DNA of 64,000 nt from an uncultured Pseudoxanthomonas sp. (GTDB taxonomy: Bacteria; Pseudomonadota; Gammaproteobacteria; Xanthomonadales; Xanthomonadaceae), in NCBI GenBank assembly GCA_946479745.1, contig CAMLGZ010000002.1:314607-378606 (forward strand), in the 5' to 3' direction. The translations under genes and the position numbers were made by a program. Under the pieces are notes generated by a model that searched no databases, was not told the DNA's origin, and worked only from the letters and a program-made list of their open reading frames with translations. How positions within the stretch are numbered: the stretch's first letter is position 1; each line of letters begins with the position of its first letter. Below, in pieces: positions 18,356 through 26,611 of this stretch.

Positions 18356-19027
18356 TCAGCTGAGCAGATCGAAAGGACCGCCCTGCTCCAGCGCGCGCTG
18401 ATAAGCGGGACGCGCGTGGATGCGCTGCAGGAATCCGCTCAGATTGGGCTTGTCCTCCAGCCCATGGCGCGCCGCGGCCGCTTCCACCGGGAAACTCATC
18501 TGGATGTCGGCGGCGCTGAATTCATCGCCGGCGAACCAGCGCGACTTGCCCAGCTCGTTTTCCATGTAGTCCAGGTGCAGTTTCACCTGCGGCCCGACGA
18601 AGGTCTTCATCACCTTGTCCGCGATTCCCTTGGCCACCGGCTTTACGAAGAACGGCATCGGCGCTTTTTTCAGGCGCGAGAACACCAGACTCATCAGCAA
18701 CGGCGGCATCGCCGAACCTTCCGCGTAGTGCATCCAATAGTGGTAGCGCAGGCTCTCGGGCGTACCCGGCGATGGTGCGAAATCATGCGCGGTGTCGTAG
18801 CGTTCCACCAGGTATTCGAGGATCGCGCCGGATTCGGCCAGCGTATTTTCCCCGTCCACCACCACCGGCGATTTCCCCAACGGATGCACCTTGCGCAGCG
18901 ACGGCGGTGCCAGCATCGTTTCGACGTCGCGCTGGTAGCGGATCACGTTGTAGTCCAGGCCCAGCTCTTCGAGCAGCCACAGCACGCGCTGCGAACGGGA
19001 ATTGTTGAGATGGTGGACAGCGACCAT
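18356..19027 (-). CDS. glutathione S-transferase
   Basis: A 223-residue cytosolic enzyme with the thioredoxin-like N-terminal domain (residues 1 to about 80; HHLNNSRSQRVLW, then GKSPVVVDGENTLAESGAI with the cis-Pro and the ES pair that binds glutathione) and an all-helical C-terminal domain. The catalytic position holds Asn-Ser-Arg-Ser, as in the bacterial beta- or nu-like classes. It lies 96 bases upstream of the luciferase-like gene on the same strand. Detoxification role likely, substrate unknown. Confidence 0.92.
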   Translation of the reverse strand: MVAVHHLNNSRSQRVLWLLEELGLDYNVIRYQRDVETMLAPPSLRKVHPLGKSPVVVDGENTLAESGAILEYLVERYDTAHDFAPSPGTPESLRYHYWMHYAEGSAMPPLLMSLVFSRLKKAPMPFFVKPVAKGIADKVMKTFVGPQVKLHLDYMENELGKSRWFAGDEFSAADIQMSFPVEAAAARHGLEDKPNLSGFLQRIHARPAYQRALEQGGPFDLLS

Positions 19028-19133
19028 GGATGCCTCGCGACAGTGGGGGAGCGCGTCAGCGACGCATGCCGATCATAGCCCAACGCACTCGATCCACCGA
19101 TGTGGGAGCGGCGTCTGTGGGAGCGATGTTCTG

Positions 19134-19871
19134 TCAGGCCGCGTCCACCAGCGGCTTGAGCTCCGGGTCCAGCGCCACGCGTTCGTCGAACACGAAGCAG
19201 CGGCCGTCGTAGCCCTGCCCGCCGACCTCTTCGAAATAACCCAGGATGCCGCCGTCGAGCTGCAACACGTTGTCCATGCCCGCGGCCTGCATCCACAACG
19301 CCGCTTTCTCGCAGCGGATGCCACCGGTGCAGAAACTCACCACCGTCGCGTCAGCCAGTCCATTGCGGTGAGGCTGCATGGCTTCGGGCAGATCGGTGAA
19401 TTTGTCTATCGGCAAAGTAAGCGCACCGGCGAAGGTGCCGTATTCCACCTCCTGCCGGTTGCGCGTGTCCAGCAAGACCACGCGCTTGCCGATATCGTCA
19501 TGGCCCTGCTGCAACCACTGCGCGAGCGTCGCCGGGGATACCGCCGGTGCGCGTCCGTCCAATGGAGAAGTCTCGTCGCGGCGGAAGCTGATGATTTCAG
19601 GCTTGATCTTGACCTTGAGCCGGGCGAAAGGCTGCGCGCCGCTGCGGCTGTATTTGACCCGCAGCTCGGCAAATTGCGGCGCGGCCCGCAGCTGTTCGAA
19701 AAACGTGTGGATCGCCCGCTCTTCTCCTGCCAGGAAAAGGTTCACGCCTTCCGGCGCGATCAATGCGGTGCCGCGCAACGCGCCCTCTTCCGCCCACGCG
19801 CGTAGCTGCACGGCCAGGGCCGGCGGATCGGCGATCGGAACGAAATGGTAGGCGGCGGTATTGAGGATCAT
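19134..19871 (-). CDS. trhO: tRNA uridine(34) hydroxylase TrhO (rhodanese-like)
   Basis: A 245-residue protein that hydroxylates uridine at the wobble position of tRNAs using oxygen and prephenate-dependent chemistry. Features: N-terminal UPF0176 domain (PEGVNLFLAG-like GTALIAPEGVN segment), central rhodanese domain with DTRNRQEVEYGTFAGA and the catalytic Cys in FCTGGIRCEKA. Length is slightly shorter than E. coli YceA. ATG 19871 is chosen; an upstream TACAAT lies exactly seven bases before it and there is no ribosome site, so the mRNA may be leaderless. It is divergent from the ArsR-type regulator. Confidence 0.92.
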   Translation of the reverse strand: MILNTAAYHFVPIADPPALAVQLRAWAEEGALRGTALIAPEGVNLFLAGEERAIHTFFEQLRAAPQFAELRVKYSRSGAQPFARLKVKIKPEIISFRRDETSPLDGRAPAVSPATLAQWLQQGHDDIGKRVVLLDTRNRQEVEYGTFAGALTLPIDKFTDLPEAMQPHRNGLADATVVSFCTGGIRCEKAALWMQAAGMDNVLQLDGGILGYFEEVGGQGYDGRCFVFDERVALDPELKPLVDAA

Positions 19872-19924
19872 GGGCACCATTGTAAATGGCGCCAATCAGG
19901 GAGCAAAAACATTAAACCAAATGG

Positions 19925-19952
19925 TTGACAATCAAATCAGGATGGATAATAT
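19925..19952 (+). promoter_or_regulatory. promoter of the ArsR-type regulator operon
   Basis: A perfect -35 TTGACA (19925-19930), a 16-base spacer and a -10 TAATAT (19947-19952). Transcription would start at about 19959-19961, at or next to the ATG at 19961. Confidence 0.7.
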
Positions 19953-19972
19953 TCAACTCTATGGTTGAATAT
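19949..19972. promoter_or_regulatory. operator palindrome over -10 box and start codon
   Basis: ATATTCAAC, six bases, GTTGAATAT: a perfect 9-bp dyad typical of ArsR-family sites. It covers the end of the -10 box, the start site and the first codons of the regulator, so binding would block its own transcription. Confidence 0.75.
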
Positions 19973-20320
19973 GACTCTCCCCAGCTGGATTCCGTGTTCC
20001 AGGCCCTGTCCGACGGCACGCGCCGCCGCATGCTGCGCAGCCTGAGCGCGCAGCCGCGCAGCGTCGGTGAGTTGGCCGCTCCCTTCCAGATTTCGCTGGC
20101 CGCCGCTTCCAAGCACATCAAGGTGCTGGAACGCGCCGGCCTGGTGCAGCGGCGGATCCAGGGGCGCACTCATCTATGCCAGTTGCGCGCCGAGGCCCTG
20201 GCCGAAGCCGAACAATGGTTGCAGTACTACCAGCAATTCTGGACCGAACGCCTGGATGCGCTGGAAATCGCGCTGCGCGCCGATACCGCTACCGGACAAA
20301 CCAAAAGGAAATCGCGATGA
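19961..20320 (+). CDS. ArsR-family (SRPBCC-associated) transcriptional regulator
   Basis: A 119-residue winged-helix repressor. The helix-turn-helix reads SVGELAAPFQISLAAASKHIKVLERAGLV (given in parts: SVGELAAPF, AAASKHIKVLERAG), with the wing at RRIQGRTHLC. No obvious metal-binding Cys pair, consistent with the subgroup coupled to AHSA1/SRPBCC genes. ATG 19961 is chosen since the promoter and operator fix the transcript start there; no ribosome site is present, so it is probably leaderless. Stop overlaps the next start (ATGA). Likely represses its own operon. Confidence 0.92.
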   Translation: MVEYDSPQLDSVFQALSDGTRRRMLRSLSAQPRSVGELAAPFQISLAAASKHIKVLERAGLVQRRIQGRTHLCQLRAEALAEAEQWLQYYQQFWTERLDALEIALRADTATGQTKRKSR

Positions 20321-20760
20321 ACCCAGACCTTCCCATCGAGGTACGCGCAACCCGTTATTTCGAAGCCAGTCCCGATCGCGTTTTCGACGCCTGGCTGGTG
20401 CCGCGCACGCTGGGGCAATGGATGTTCGGTCCGCGCGTGCGCGAAGAGAACGTGGTGCGGCTGGATGTGGACCCGCGCGTTGGCGGCAGCTTCTCGCTCA
20501 AAGTCGAGCGCAATGGCCAGATCATCGATCACGTGGGTCAGTACCTAGAAATCGAACGGCCCCACCGGCTGGTCTTCACCTGGGCAGTCAAGGGCGAGTC
20601 GGACGATGCACCCAGTCAGGTGCATATCGACATCGTTGCTTCCAGTAGCGGTTGCGTACTGACGCTCGTCCACAGCATGGACGCGAAGTGGGCCGATTAC
20701 GCGCAACGCGCGCAGGATGCCTGGAACACCATGCTCGACGCGCTAGCCGGGCTCTTCTGA
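20317..20760 (+). CDS. SRPBCC/AHSA1 domain protein (first of two)
   Basis: A 147-residue single-domain START/Bet v1-like protein with a hydrophobic ligand cavity. Hallmarks are RYFEASPDRVFDAWLVP near the N-terminus and the C-terminal GWxxML-type helix (here DAWNTMLDALAGLF). AAAAGGAA precedes the ATG by about 6 bases, and the gene overlaps the regulator by four bases. Ligand unknown; ArsR-AHSA1 operons are common and usually uncharacterised. Confidence 0.9.
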   Translation: MNPDLPIEVRATRYFEASPDRVFDAWLVPRTLGQWMFGPRVREENVVRLDVDPRVGGSFSLKVERNGQIIDHVGQYLEIERPHRLVFTWAVKGESDDAPSQVHIDIVASSSGCVLTLVHSMDAKWADYAQRAQDAWNTMLDALAGLF

Positions 20761-20781
20761 CTTCACTTGCAAGGTATGACC

Positions 20782-21315
20782 ATGAACGCCTCTTACGCCA
20801 CTGTCATCGCCCCGAATACCGTGCGCATCGAGCGCACCTTGCCCGGCCCGATCGAACGGGTCTGGGCATACCTCACCGAATCCGAAAAACGCCGCCAATG
20901 GCTGGCGGCCGGCGAGATGGAATTGAAGCAAGGCGGCACGGTGGAGCACGTATTCCGCAACTCGGAATTGACCGGGCACGACGGAAGTCCTCCTCCTAAA
21001 TACGCGGCGCACGCCGGCGAAAGCCGCATGCACGGGCGCATCACCGCCTGCGAACCGCCGCGCCTGCTCGCCTATGAATGGGGCGAAGGCGAAAACGCTT
21101 CGCACGTACGCTTCGAACTCACGTCTCAGGGCGATAAGGTGCATCTGTTGCTAGTGCATAGCCGCCTGCCCAATCGCGAGGAGATGCTGAGCGTTGCCGG
21201 CGGGTGGCACACGCATCTGGGAATCCTGGTGGACAAGCTGGACGGCCGCGAGCCGGAGGGTTTCTGGCCGACGCATACGCGGCTTGAGGCCGAGTACGAA
21301 AAACTCATTCCGTGA
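20782..21315 (+). CDS. SRPBCC/AHSA1 domain protein (second of two)
   Basis: A 177-residue protein of the same fold: RTLPGPIERVWAYLTESEKRRQWLA at the N-terminus (Trp-rich AHSA1 motif) and GGWHTHLGILVDKLDG at the C-terminus. It follows the first member after 21 bases in the ArsR-led operon. ATG 20782 has AAGG seven bases upstream; ATG 20776 is the alternative. The two paralogues differ widely and probably bind different ligands or form a pair. Confidence 0.9.
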   Translation: MNASYATVIAPNTVRIERTLPGPIERVWAYLTESEKRRQWLAAGEMELKQGGTVEHVFRNSELTGHDGSPPPKYAAHAGESRMHGRITACEPPRLLAYEWGEGENASHVRFELTSQGDKVHLLLVHSRLPNREEMLSVAGGWHTHLGILVDKLDGREPEGFWPTHTRLEAEYEKLIP

Positions 21316-21371
21316 CCGGTGGCAAGCTTGCAGGACGCCAAACGAAAGGCTGACTCAGTCAACCTCATATT

Positions 21372-21447
21372 GTCGTCCCGAGCGCAGCGAGGGATCTGCT
21401 TGTGCTGGTTGCCCGAAGAACAGATCCCTCGCTACGCTCGGGATGAC
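21372..21447. repeat. palindromic intergenic repeat (GTCATCCCGAGC family)
   Basis: Arms 21372-21398 and 21421-21447 match in 25 of 27 positions, with a 22-base loop. Lies between the SRPBCC gene and the convergent DUF6164 gene, where it may serve as a transcription barrier. Confidence 0.8.
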
Positions 21448-21490
21448 ATGGTTTTTCCGGGATGACGGAGTTCCTGGTGATCGGGCAACG

Positions 21491-21856
21491 CTAGTGCAGG
21501 AACAGATACGGCAAACCCAGCGTCAAAGCCACGATGCCGATGATGGCCGCCAGTATCCCCAGCACGTACAGCGGGCGCTGACTGAAAAGCTTGCCGAAGG
21601 TTTCCTCACTGCCTTGTTCGCGCGCCGCGTTCTGCGCCGCCTTGGCCTGCTGCAGGCGCTTGGCCTGGTAGTCCGCCATCATGGCTCTGGCGCGAACGAT
21701 GTCCGCATCCTCGCGCATCCAGATGCCGCCCGATGAGATTCCCCACGGGCTGGGCTGGGTTTCGTAGAAATCCATGCCGCTTTCGGCCAGCCAGGCGCGT
21801 ACTTCATTGGCTTCGTCGTCGGGCACGTTGCGCAGGTTGAGGAGAAGTTTGGCCAT
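21491..21856 (-). CDS. DUF6164 family protein
   Basis: A 121-residue protein beginning MAKLLLNLRNVPDDEA, with a conserved WGISSGGIW segment around residue 43 and one membrane helix at the C-terminus (about residues 97-118, LYVLGILAAIIGIVALTLGL). The middle is a charged Ala/Gln-rich helix. The ATG at 21856 begins the conserved N-terminus. Found in Xanthomonadales relatives; function unknown. Divergent from the FKBP gene across 74 bases. Confidence 0.88.
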   Translation of the reverse strand: MAKLLLNLRNVPDDEANEVRAWLAESGMDFYETQPSPWGISSGGIWMREDADIVRARAMMADYQAKRLQQAKAAQNAAREQGSEETFGKLFSQRPLYVLGILAAIIGIVALTLGLPYLFLH

Positions 21857-21930
21857 GACCGCATGATAACGGCGTAACCGGGAATCGCAGCATGCGTTAC
21901 CCTGCGCGCCTCCAACAACGAGGATCCTCC

Positions 21931-22362
21931 ATGCGTTTTGCGCTGCCGCTGCTTGCCCTGCTGTCCCTTTCCGCGTGCGCGGACCCTGGACCGCCACCCG
22001 GTGGCAGCGTGGCCGAGTTGCAACGGATCGATGAAAAAACCGGCACCGGCGCCATCGCAACCGCGGGTTCCGATGTCACCGTGCACTACACGGGCTGGCT
22101 CTACGACGAAAAGGCCAAGGACATGCGCGGCGAAAAATTCGACAGCTCGGTGGACCATGGCGAACCCTTCACCTTCCTGCTCGGCGCCGGACAGGTGATC
22201 CGCGGCTGGGACGACGGCGTGGCCGGCATGCGGGTCGGCGGCAAACGGCGCTTGCTGATTCCTTCGTACCTCGGTTACGGCAGCGATGGCGCCGGCGGTG
22301 TGATTCCGCCGAACGCCTCGCTGGTTTTCGAGGTCGAGCTGCTTGCCGTCAAGCCCCACTGA
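21931..22362 (+). CDS. FKBP-type peptidyl-prolyl isomerase, lipoprotein
   Basis: A 143-residue periplasmic foldase anchored by lipid: signal peptide with lipobox LSAC (Cys about residue 16), then one FKBP domain. Conserved residues are visible in VTVHYTGWLYD, KFDSSVD, GAGQVIRGWDDGVAGM and IPSYLGYG. GAGGATCC lies just before the ATG. It is followed after six bases by the TIGR03862-type flavoprotein gene. Confidence 0.93.
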   Translation: MRFALPLLALLSLSACADPGPPPGGSVAELQRIDEKTGTGAIATAGSDVTVHYTGWLYDEKAKDMRGEKFDSSVDHGEPFTFLLGAGQVIRGWDDGVAGMRVGGKRRLLIPSYLGYGSDGAGGVIPPNASLVFEVELLAVKPH

Positions 22363-22368
22363 TCCGCC

Positions 22369-23625
22369 ATGACTTCCTCTTCTTCCGCAGCATCCTCATC
22401 GCGCCTGGCCGTGATCGGTGGCGGGCCCGCCGGATTGATGGCGGCAGAAGTCGCGCGCGCGGCGGGTCTCGAGGTGGACGTTTACGAAGCCAAGGGCTCG
22501 GTGGGGCGCAAGTTCCTGATTGCCGGCAAAGGCGGCCTGAACCTCACCCACTCCGAGCCCCTGCCCGCCTTCATCCAACGCTTCCGCGAGCGCAGCGATG
22601 AGGTCGGCACCTGGCTGCATGATTTCGATGCCGATGCGGTGCGCGAATGGGCGCGCGGGCTGGGCGTGGAGACTTTCGTCGGCAGTTCGGGGCGCGTGTT
22701 TCCTGCCGACCTTAAAGCCGCGCCGCTGTTGCGCGGCTGGGTACGGCGCCTGCGGGAAAGCGGCGTGCGCTTCCACGTGCACCATCGATGGCTGGGGTGG
22801 AATGGCGAGCAGCTGCGCTTCGATACGCCCGACGGAGAAACGAATCTTCGCGCCGATGCCGTGGTGCTCGCGCTCGGCGGCGGCAGCTGGCCGCAACTGG
22901 GGTCCGATGGCGCCTGGCAAACCGTGCTGGCCGAGCGCGGCGCCGACGTGGCGCCGTTGCAGCCGGCCAATTGCGGTTTCGATATCGACTGGAGCCAACA
23001 TCTGGCCGTGCGCCATGCCGGTGCGCCGCTGAAACCGGTGGTCGCCCATTGGCGCGATGCCCACGGTCGCGAGCACGAGCTGCAAGGCGAATGCGTGATC
23101 AGCGCCGAGGGCATCGAAGGCAGTCTGATCTACGCCTTGTCGGCCGAACTACGCCAAGCCATAGCCCGCAACGGCCACGCCACCCTGCAACTGGATCTGG
23201 CGCCGGGACGCAGCCTGGAGCGCCTGCAGCAGGAATTGTCCAAGCCCCGCGGTCATCGCAGCGTCAGCGAGCACCTGCGTCGCCAAGCCGGCATCACCGG
23301 AGTCAAGGCGGCGCTGATCTACGAAATGCTGGACAAGACGCAGCTGGATAATTCGGCACTGCTCGCACGCACGATCCATCGCCTGTCGTTGACCCTGAAG
23401 CGCGCGCGTCCGCTGGCCGAAGCCATCAGCAGCGCCGGCGGCGTGCGCATCGAGACGATGGACGAGCGACTGATGCTCAATGCATTGCCCGGCGTGTTCT
23501 GCGCAGGCGAAATGCTGGATTGGGAAGCACCGACCGGCGGATATCTGTTGACCGCCTGCCTTGCCAGCGGCCACCGCGCCGGCAAAGGCGCGGTGGCTTG
23601 GCTCAAGGCATCGATGCCTGCCTGA
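22369..23625 (+). CDS. TIGR03862-type flavoprotein
   Basis: A 418-residue FAD protein: dinucleotide-binding GGGPAGLMAAE (residues about 17-27), GRKFLIAGKGGLNLTHSE, GSSGRVFPADLKAAPLL, and the C-terminal EMLDWEAPTGGYLL. These are the features of the TIGR03862 subgroup of HI0933-like flavoproteins, distinct from the gene at 16020. Substrate unknown. Probably cotranscribed with the FKBP isomerase (six-base gap). Confidence 0.9.
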   Translation: MTSSSSAASSSRLAVIGGGPAGLMAAEVARAAGLEVDVYEAKGSVGRKFLIAGKGGLNLTHSEPLPAFIQRFRERSDEVGTWLHDFDADAVREWARGLGVETFVGSSGRVFPADLKAAPLLRGWVRRLRESGVRFHVHHRWLGWNGEQLRFDTPDGETNLRADAVVLALGGGSWPQLGSDGAWQTVLAERGADVAPLQPANCGFDIDWSQHLAVRHAGAPLKPVVAHWRDAHGREHELQGECVISAEGIEGSLIYALSAELRQAIARNGHATLQLDLAPGRSLERLQQELSKPRGHRSVSEHLRRQAGITGVKAALIYEMLDKTQLDNSALLARTIHRLSLTLKRARPLAEAISSAGGVRIETMDERLMLNALPGVFCAGEMLDWEAPTGGYLLTACLASGHRAGKGAVAWLKASMPA

Positions 23626-23760
23626 TCTGGTCGTCCGCCATGGCCCGGCAAGGGGAGAGACCCTGCCTGCGACGATCGCGGACGTGGCAGCAGGATATCC
23701 AGCGCGGTGTTGAAATTCGGTTAGAACTCCGCGTCATTCTGATGACAGAAAAGCATTTGT

Positions 23761-23913
23761 TCAGAACGGAGTCGGCAATCCCAGCATGGGCGCCAGCAAC
23801 CAGTAGGCAACGCCGAGCACCAACACCCATAGCAACAGCTTGAGTGCGAAGCCGGCAACTTTGATCGCCAGATAAATGCCGATCACGATCAGCACGATTC
23901 CGATCCAGCTCAT
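23761..23913 (-). CDS. small hydrophobic membrane protein (50 aa)
   Basis: A 50-residue protein almost wholly made of two hydrophobic stretches: residues about 3-22 (IGIVLIVIGIYLAI) and 25-44 (KLLLWVLVLGVAYWLLAP), with a short polar tail LPTPF. A good ribosome site (AGGAAG) lies 6 bases before the ATG. It is short but has start, stop and ribosome site; no family was recognised. The next gene on the same strand is 34 bases upstream, so the two may be cotranscribed. Confidence 0.75.
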   Translation of the reverse strand: MSWIGIVLIVIGIYLAIKVAGFALKLLLWVLVLGVAYWLLAPMLGLPTPF

Positions 23914-23947
23914 GCGCTCTTCCTGTCTTCGCGTTGCATGGAATCCG

Positions 23948-24136
23948 CTAGGCCTTGCTGCCGCGCTTGCGCGCCTGCGAGGCCACGAACATATTATCCA
24001 CCAGGTTCGGATAAGCGCGTCCGGCCGCCTCGGCGCGAGCCTTGGCCTGTTCTATCTGTTCCGGCGTCAATTTGACGTGTCCGCCCGGTCCGGCCGGATT
24101 CCTGCGGTCCCAGGGTTTTGCGGTACGACTGGTCAT
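23948..24136 (-). CDS. small basic hypothetical protein (62 aa)
   Basis: A 62-residue soluble protein: KPWDRRNPAGPGG at the N-terminus, then an Ala/Glu/Arg helix (TPEQIEQAKARAEAAGRAYP) and a basic end (RKRGSKA). No known domain. Located between DUF1993 (24 bases upstream) and the 50-residue membrane protein, all minus strand, so an operon is likely. Confidence 0.7.
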   Translation of the reverse strand: MTSRTAKPWDRRNPAGPGGHVKLTPEQIEQAKARAEAAGRAYPNLVDNMFVASQARKRGSKA

Positions 24137-24160
24137 TGCTTCGATCCTCAGGTGATGGAC

Positions 24161-24670
24161 TCAGTACGCGCCCATGTAGTCGCGCTTGCCCACTGCCACG
24201 CCATTGTGCCGCAGCAGGTCGTAGGCGGTGGTGACGTGGAAGAAGAACTGCGGCAGGCCGTAGTGCAGCAGGTAGGCTTGGCCTTCCATCCTGCGTTCCT
24301 TCGGCGTACCCGGGCGCAGCACGATTTCGCGCGAACCTGCAGCTTCGAATGCCGCCGGGTCCAGGCCGCCGATGAAATCCAGACTGGCCGCAATCAGGCC
24401 CCGCAGATCGGCGAAACTCTTGTTGTCGCCTTCCAACGCCGGCAGTTCCGCACCCGCCAGACGGCCGGATACTCCGCGTGCGAAGTCGCAGGCCACGACC
24501 ACCTGCTTGGCCAACGGGAACATATCGGGAAACAGCCTCGCCTGCAGCAGGGCGTCGGCATCGATCTTGTGTTCGACCGCATGCGCCTCGGCCTTGGCCA
24601 GCAACTGGTCGAGGCTGCCGAGCAGTTGCTGGAAAACGGGAACGGAAGCGGCGTGCATTGAAATGGTCAT
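24161..24670 (-). CDS. DUF1993 family protein
   Basis: A 169-residue protein of the DUF1993 family, four-helix-bundle-like and possibly related to DinB-type folds. It shows the family segments ARLFPDMFPLAKQV and FFFHVTTAYDLLRHNGV and ends GKRDYMGAY. Cytosolic; function unknown. Its start lies beside a 73-base palindromic repeat (24700-24772). Confidence 0.9.
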   Translation of the reverse strand: MTISMHAASVPVFQQLLGSLDQLLAKAEAHAVEHKIDADALLQARLFPDMFPLAKQVVVACDFARGVSGRLAGAELPALEGDNKSFADLRGLIAASLDFIGGLDPAAFEAAGSREIVLRPGTPKERRMEGQAYLLHYGLPQFFFHVTTAYDLLRHNGVAVGKRDYMGAY

Positions 24671-24699
24671 CGGAAATCCTATTGAAATGAATCAGGGTC

Positions 24700-24772
24700 G
24701 TAGGAGCGCCCCATGGGCGCGAGCTCTTCTGTTGGATTCTGCGAAGAGCTCGCGCCCATGGGGCGCTCCTAC
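24700..24772. repeat. REP-like palindrome (GTAGGAGCGCCCC)
   Basis: Perfect 29-bp arms (24700-24728 and 24744-24772) around a 15-base loop. Head GTAGGAGCG as in the elements at 31114, 60576 and 62102, but with a different body. Confidence 0.88.
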
Positions 24773-24786
24773 GGGGAATGATTGGG

Positions 24787-25644
24787 TCAATCCTGCTCGG
24801 CGGCAGCCTCGCGGCCCTGCTGGCGGATCAGAGCTTCTTCTCGGGCGTCGTTGATGGCGCCGCGCACGCCGTCCAGATCGACGCTGCGCTCGTCGTGCAC
24901 GAACCTGCCCGTCAGCGGGGTGTCCGCAAGCAGATCGCCAGCTTCGAACAATGCCCACATTTCCTCGCCGTACCAGCTGTCCAGCAACTCCGGTGCGAAA
25001 GCGCCCAGCGTGGCGGTCAGATTGTTGACGTCGCGCAACAACATCGCCCGCGCTGCGTTGTTGCCGCCGGCACTGACCACCTGCGGGAAATCGATCACCA
25101 CCGGACCTTCGGCACCGACCAGCACGTTGTAGGCCGACAGGTCGCCATGGATCAGGCCGATGCTCAACATCAACTGGACCTGCCTGACGAGGAAAGCGTG
25201 GTATTCGCGGGCCTGGTCGGGTTCGAGCGCCAGCTCGCCCAGGCGCGGCGCGGAGAACCCATCGGCATCGGTGACCAGTTCCATGACCAGAACGCCATGG
25301 AAATAGCCGTACGGCTGCGGCACGCGCACGCCGGCCTCGACCAACTGGTAGAGCGCGTCGACTTCGGTGTTCTTCCAGGCGACTTCCTGTTGCTTGCGCC
25401 CGTACTTACTGGCCTTGCCGATGGCGCGCGCCTCGCGGCTGCCGCGCACCTTGCGGCCCTCCTGGTACTGCACCCGCTGCTTGAAGCTGCGCTGGGCCAT
25501 GTCCTTGTACACCTTGGCGCAACGCACGTCGTCGCCGGAGCGCACCACGTAGACGGCCGCTTCCTTGCCGCTCTTCAGCGGACGCATCACTTCGTCGATC
25601 ACGCCGTCGTCGATCAGCGCTTGCAGGCCTTGCGGGGTTTTCAT
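24787..25644 (-). CDS. RIO1-type serine protein kinase
   Basis: A 285-residue atypical kinase. Motifs: a P-loop-like LKSGKEAAVYVV, Lys in CAKVYK, catalytic loop IHGDLSAYNVLV (HxDxxxxN), and the metal-binding DFPQ. Bacterial RIO kinases occur in several proteobacteria; targets are not well known, a ribosome or stress role is suggested by analogy with the eukaryotic and archaeal enzymes. Start chosen at 25644, MKTPQGLQAL; the frame extends upstream without credible residues. Divergent from the pseudouridine synthase (120 bases). Confidence 0.92.
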   Translation of the reverse strand: MKTPQGLQALIDDGVIDEVMRPLKSGKEAAVYVVRSGDDVRCAKVYKDMAQRSFKQRVQYQEGRKVRGSREARAIGKASKYGRKQQEVAWKNTEVDALYQLVEAGVRVPQPYGYFHGVLVMELVTDADGFSAPRLGELALEPDQAREYHAFLVRQVQLMLSIGLIHGDLSAYNVLVGAEGPVVIDFPQVVSAGGNNAARAMLLRDVNNLTATLGAFAPELLDSWYGEEMWALFEAGDLLADTPLTGRFVHDERSVDLDGVRGAINDAREEALIRQQGREAAAEQD

Positions 25645-25764
25645 CCAGTAGAGGGTTTTGCCGGTGGGGCGCCCATTGTGCCTGCGCGGGGGCCCGAACC
25701 GGCGAAAACGGACCGTTTGCGGGCAAGCGCTTACACTGCACCCCCGTAGCCGCACGCTCTCCAC

Positions 25765-26475
25765 ATGCCTGAACCCATCCGCCTGGCCAAACGCGTCGCC
25801 GAACTGGCTGGTTGCTCCCGGCGCGAAGCCGACCAGTACATCCAGGGCGGCTGGGTCACCGTGGACGGCGAAGTGATCGACGCCCCGCAACACCCCATTA
25901 CCACCCAAGTGGTGTCGATCGACCCGGACGCCGACCTGGAGACGGCCGAGCCGGCGACCCTGCTACTGCACAAACCGGCGGGCATCGCCTTCGAAGCCGC
26001 TCCGAAACTCGCTACTCCCGCCACGCACACCGCTGGCGACGATCCCGAGATACGGGTGCTCAAACGCCATTTCGTGCGCCTGACCCCACTGATGCCGATG
26101 GATGACGAAGCCAGCGGCCTGGTCGTGCTGAGCCAGGACGGGCGCGTATGGCGCCGGCTGAGCGAGGATGCGGACATGATCGAGCAGGAGTTCGTGGTGG
26201 AAGTGGAAGGCGAGCTGGCTCCCTACGGCTTGCCCAGACTTTGCGATGGCATGCTTTACCAGGGCCGTGCCCTGCCCCGCGCCAAAGTCAGCTGGCAGAA
26301 CGAGAACAACCTGCGCTTCGCGATCAAGGCGGTCCGGCCGGGACAGTTGCGGCACATGTGCGCACAAGTGGGGCTGCAGGTGCTGTCGATCCGTCGCCTG
26401 CGCATCGGCCGTATCGCCCTGAGCAGAATGCCGGTCGGCGAGTGGCGTTACCTGCCTGTCGGCGAGCGCTTCTGA
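25765..26475 (+). CDS. RsuA/RluF-family pseudouridine synthase
   Basis: A 236-residue enzyme with N-terminal S4 RNA-binding domain (LAKRVAELAGCSRREADQYI, residues about 7-26) and the catalytic domain. The active-site block reads PLMPMDDEASGLVVLSQDG: the catalytic Asp is kept, but the usual Gly-Arg-Leu before it is Met-Pro-Met, an uncommon substitution. The C-terminal RQLRHMC-type KxIRxxC segment is present (GQLRHMCAQVGL). Most similar to RluF-like members; the site modified is unknown. Confidence 0.88.
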   Translation: MPEPIRLAKRVAELAGCSRREADQYIQGGWVTVDGEVIDAPQHPITTQVVSIDPDADLETAEPATLLLHKPAGIAFEAAPKLATPATHTAGDDPEIRVLKRHFVRLTPLMPMDDEASGLVVLSQDGRVWRRLSEDADMIEQEFVVEVEGELAPYGLPRLCDGMLYQGRALPRAKVSWQNENNLRFAIKAVRPGQLRHMCAQVGLQVLSIRRLRIGRIALSRMPVGEWRYLPVGERF

Positions 26476-26611
26476 ACCCCTGCTGTTCGACCCGCATCGC
26501 AAGTTGCCTGGCGATTGACTAAGGTCGCCGGGCTGACAACACTAGAGGCCGCACCGGCATGGCCGCTGCAGCCGCCATCCTCCAACCAACGCAGACGAAG
26601 AAGAGGCTTGT

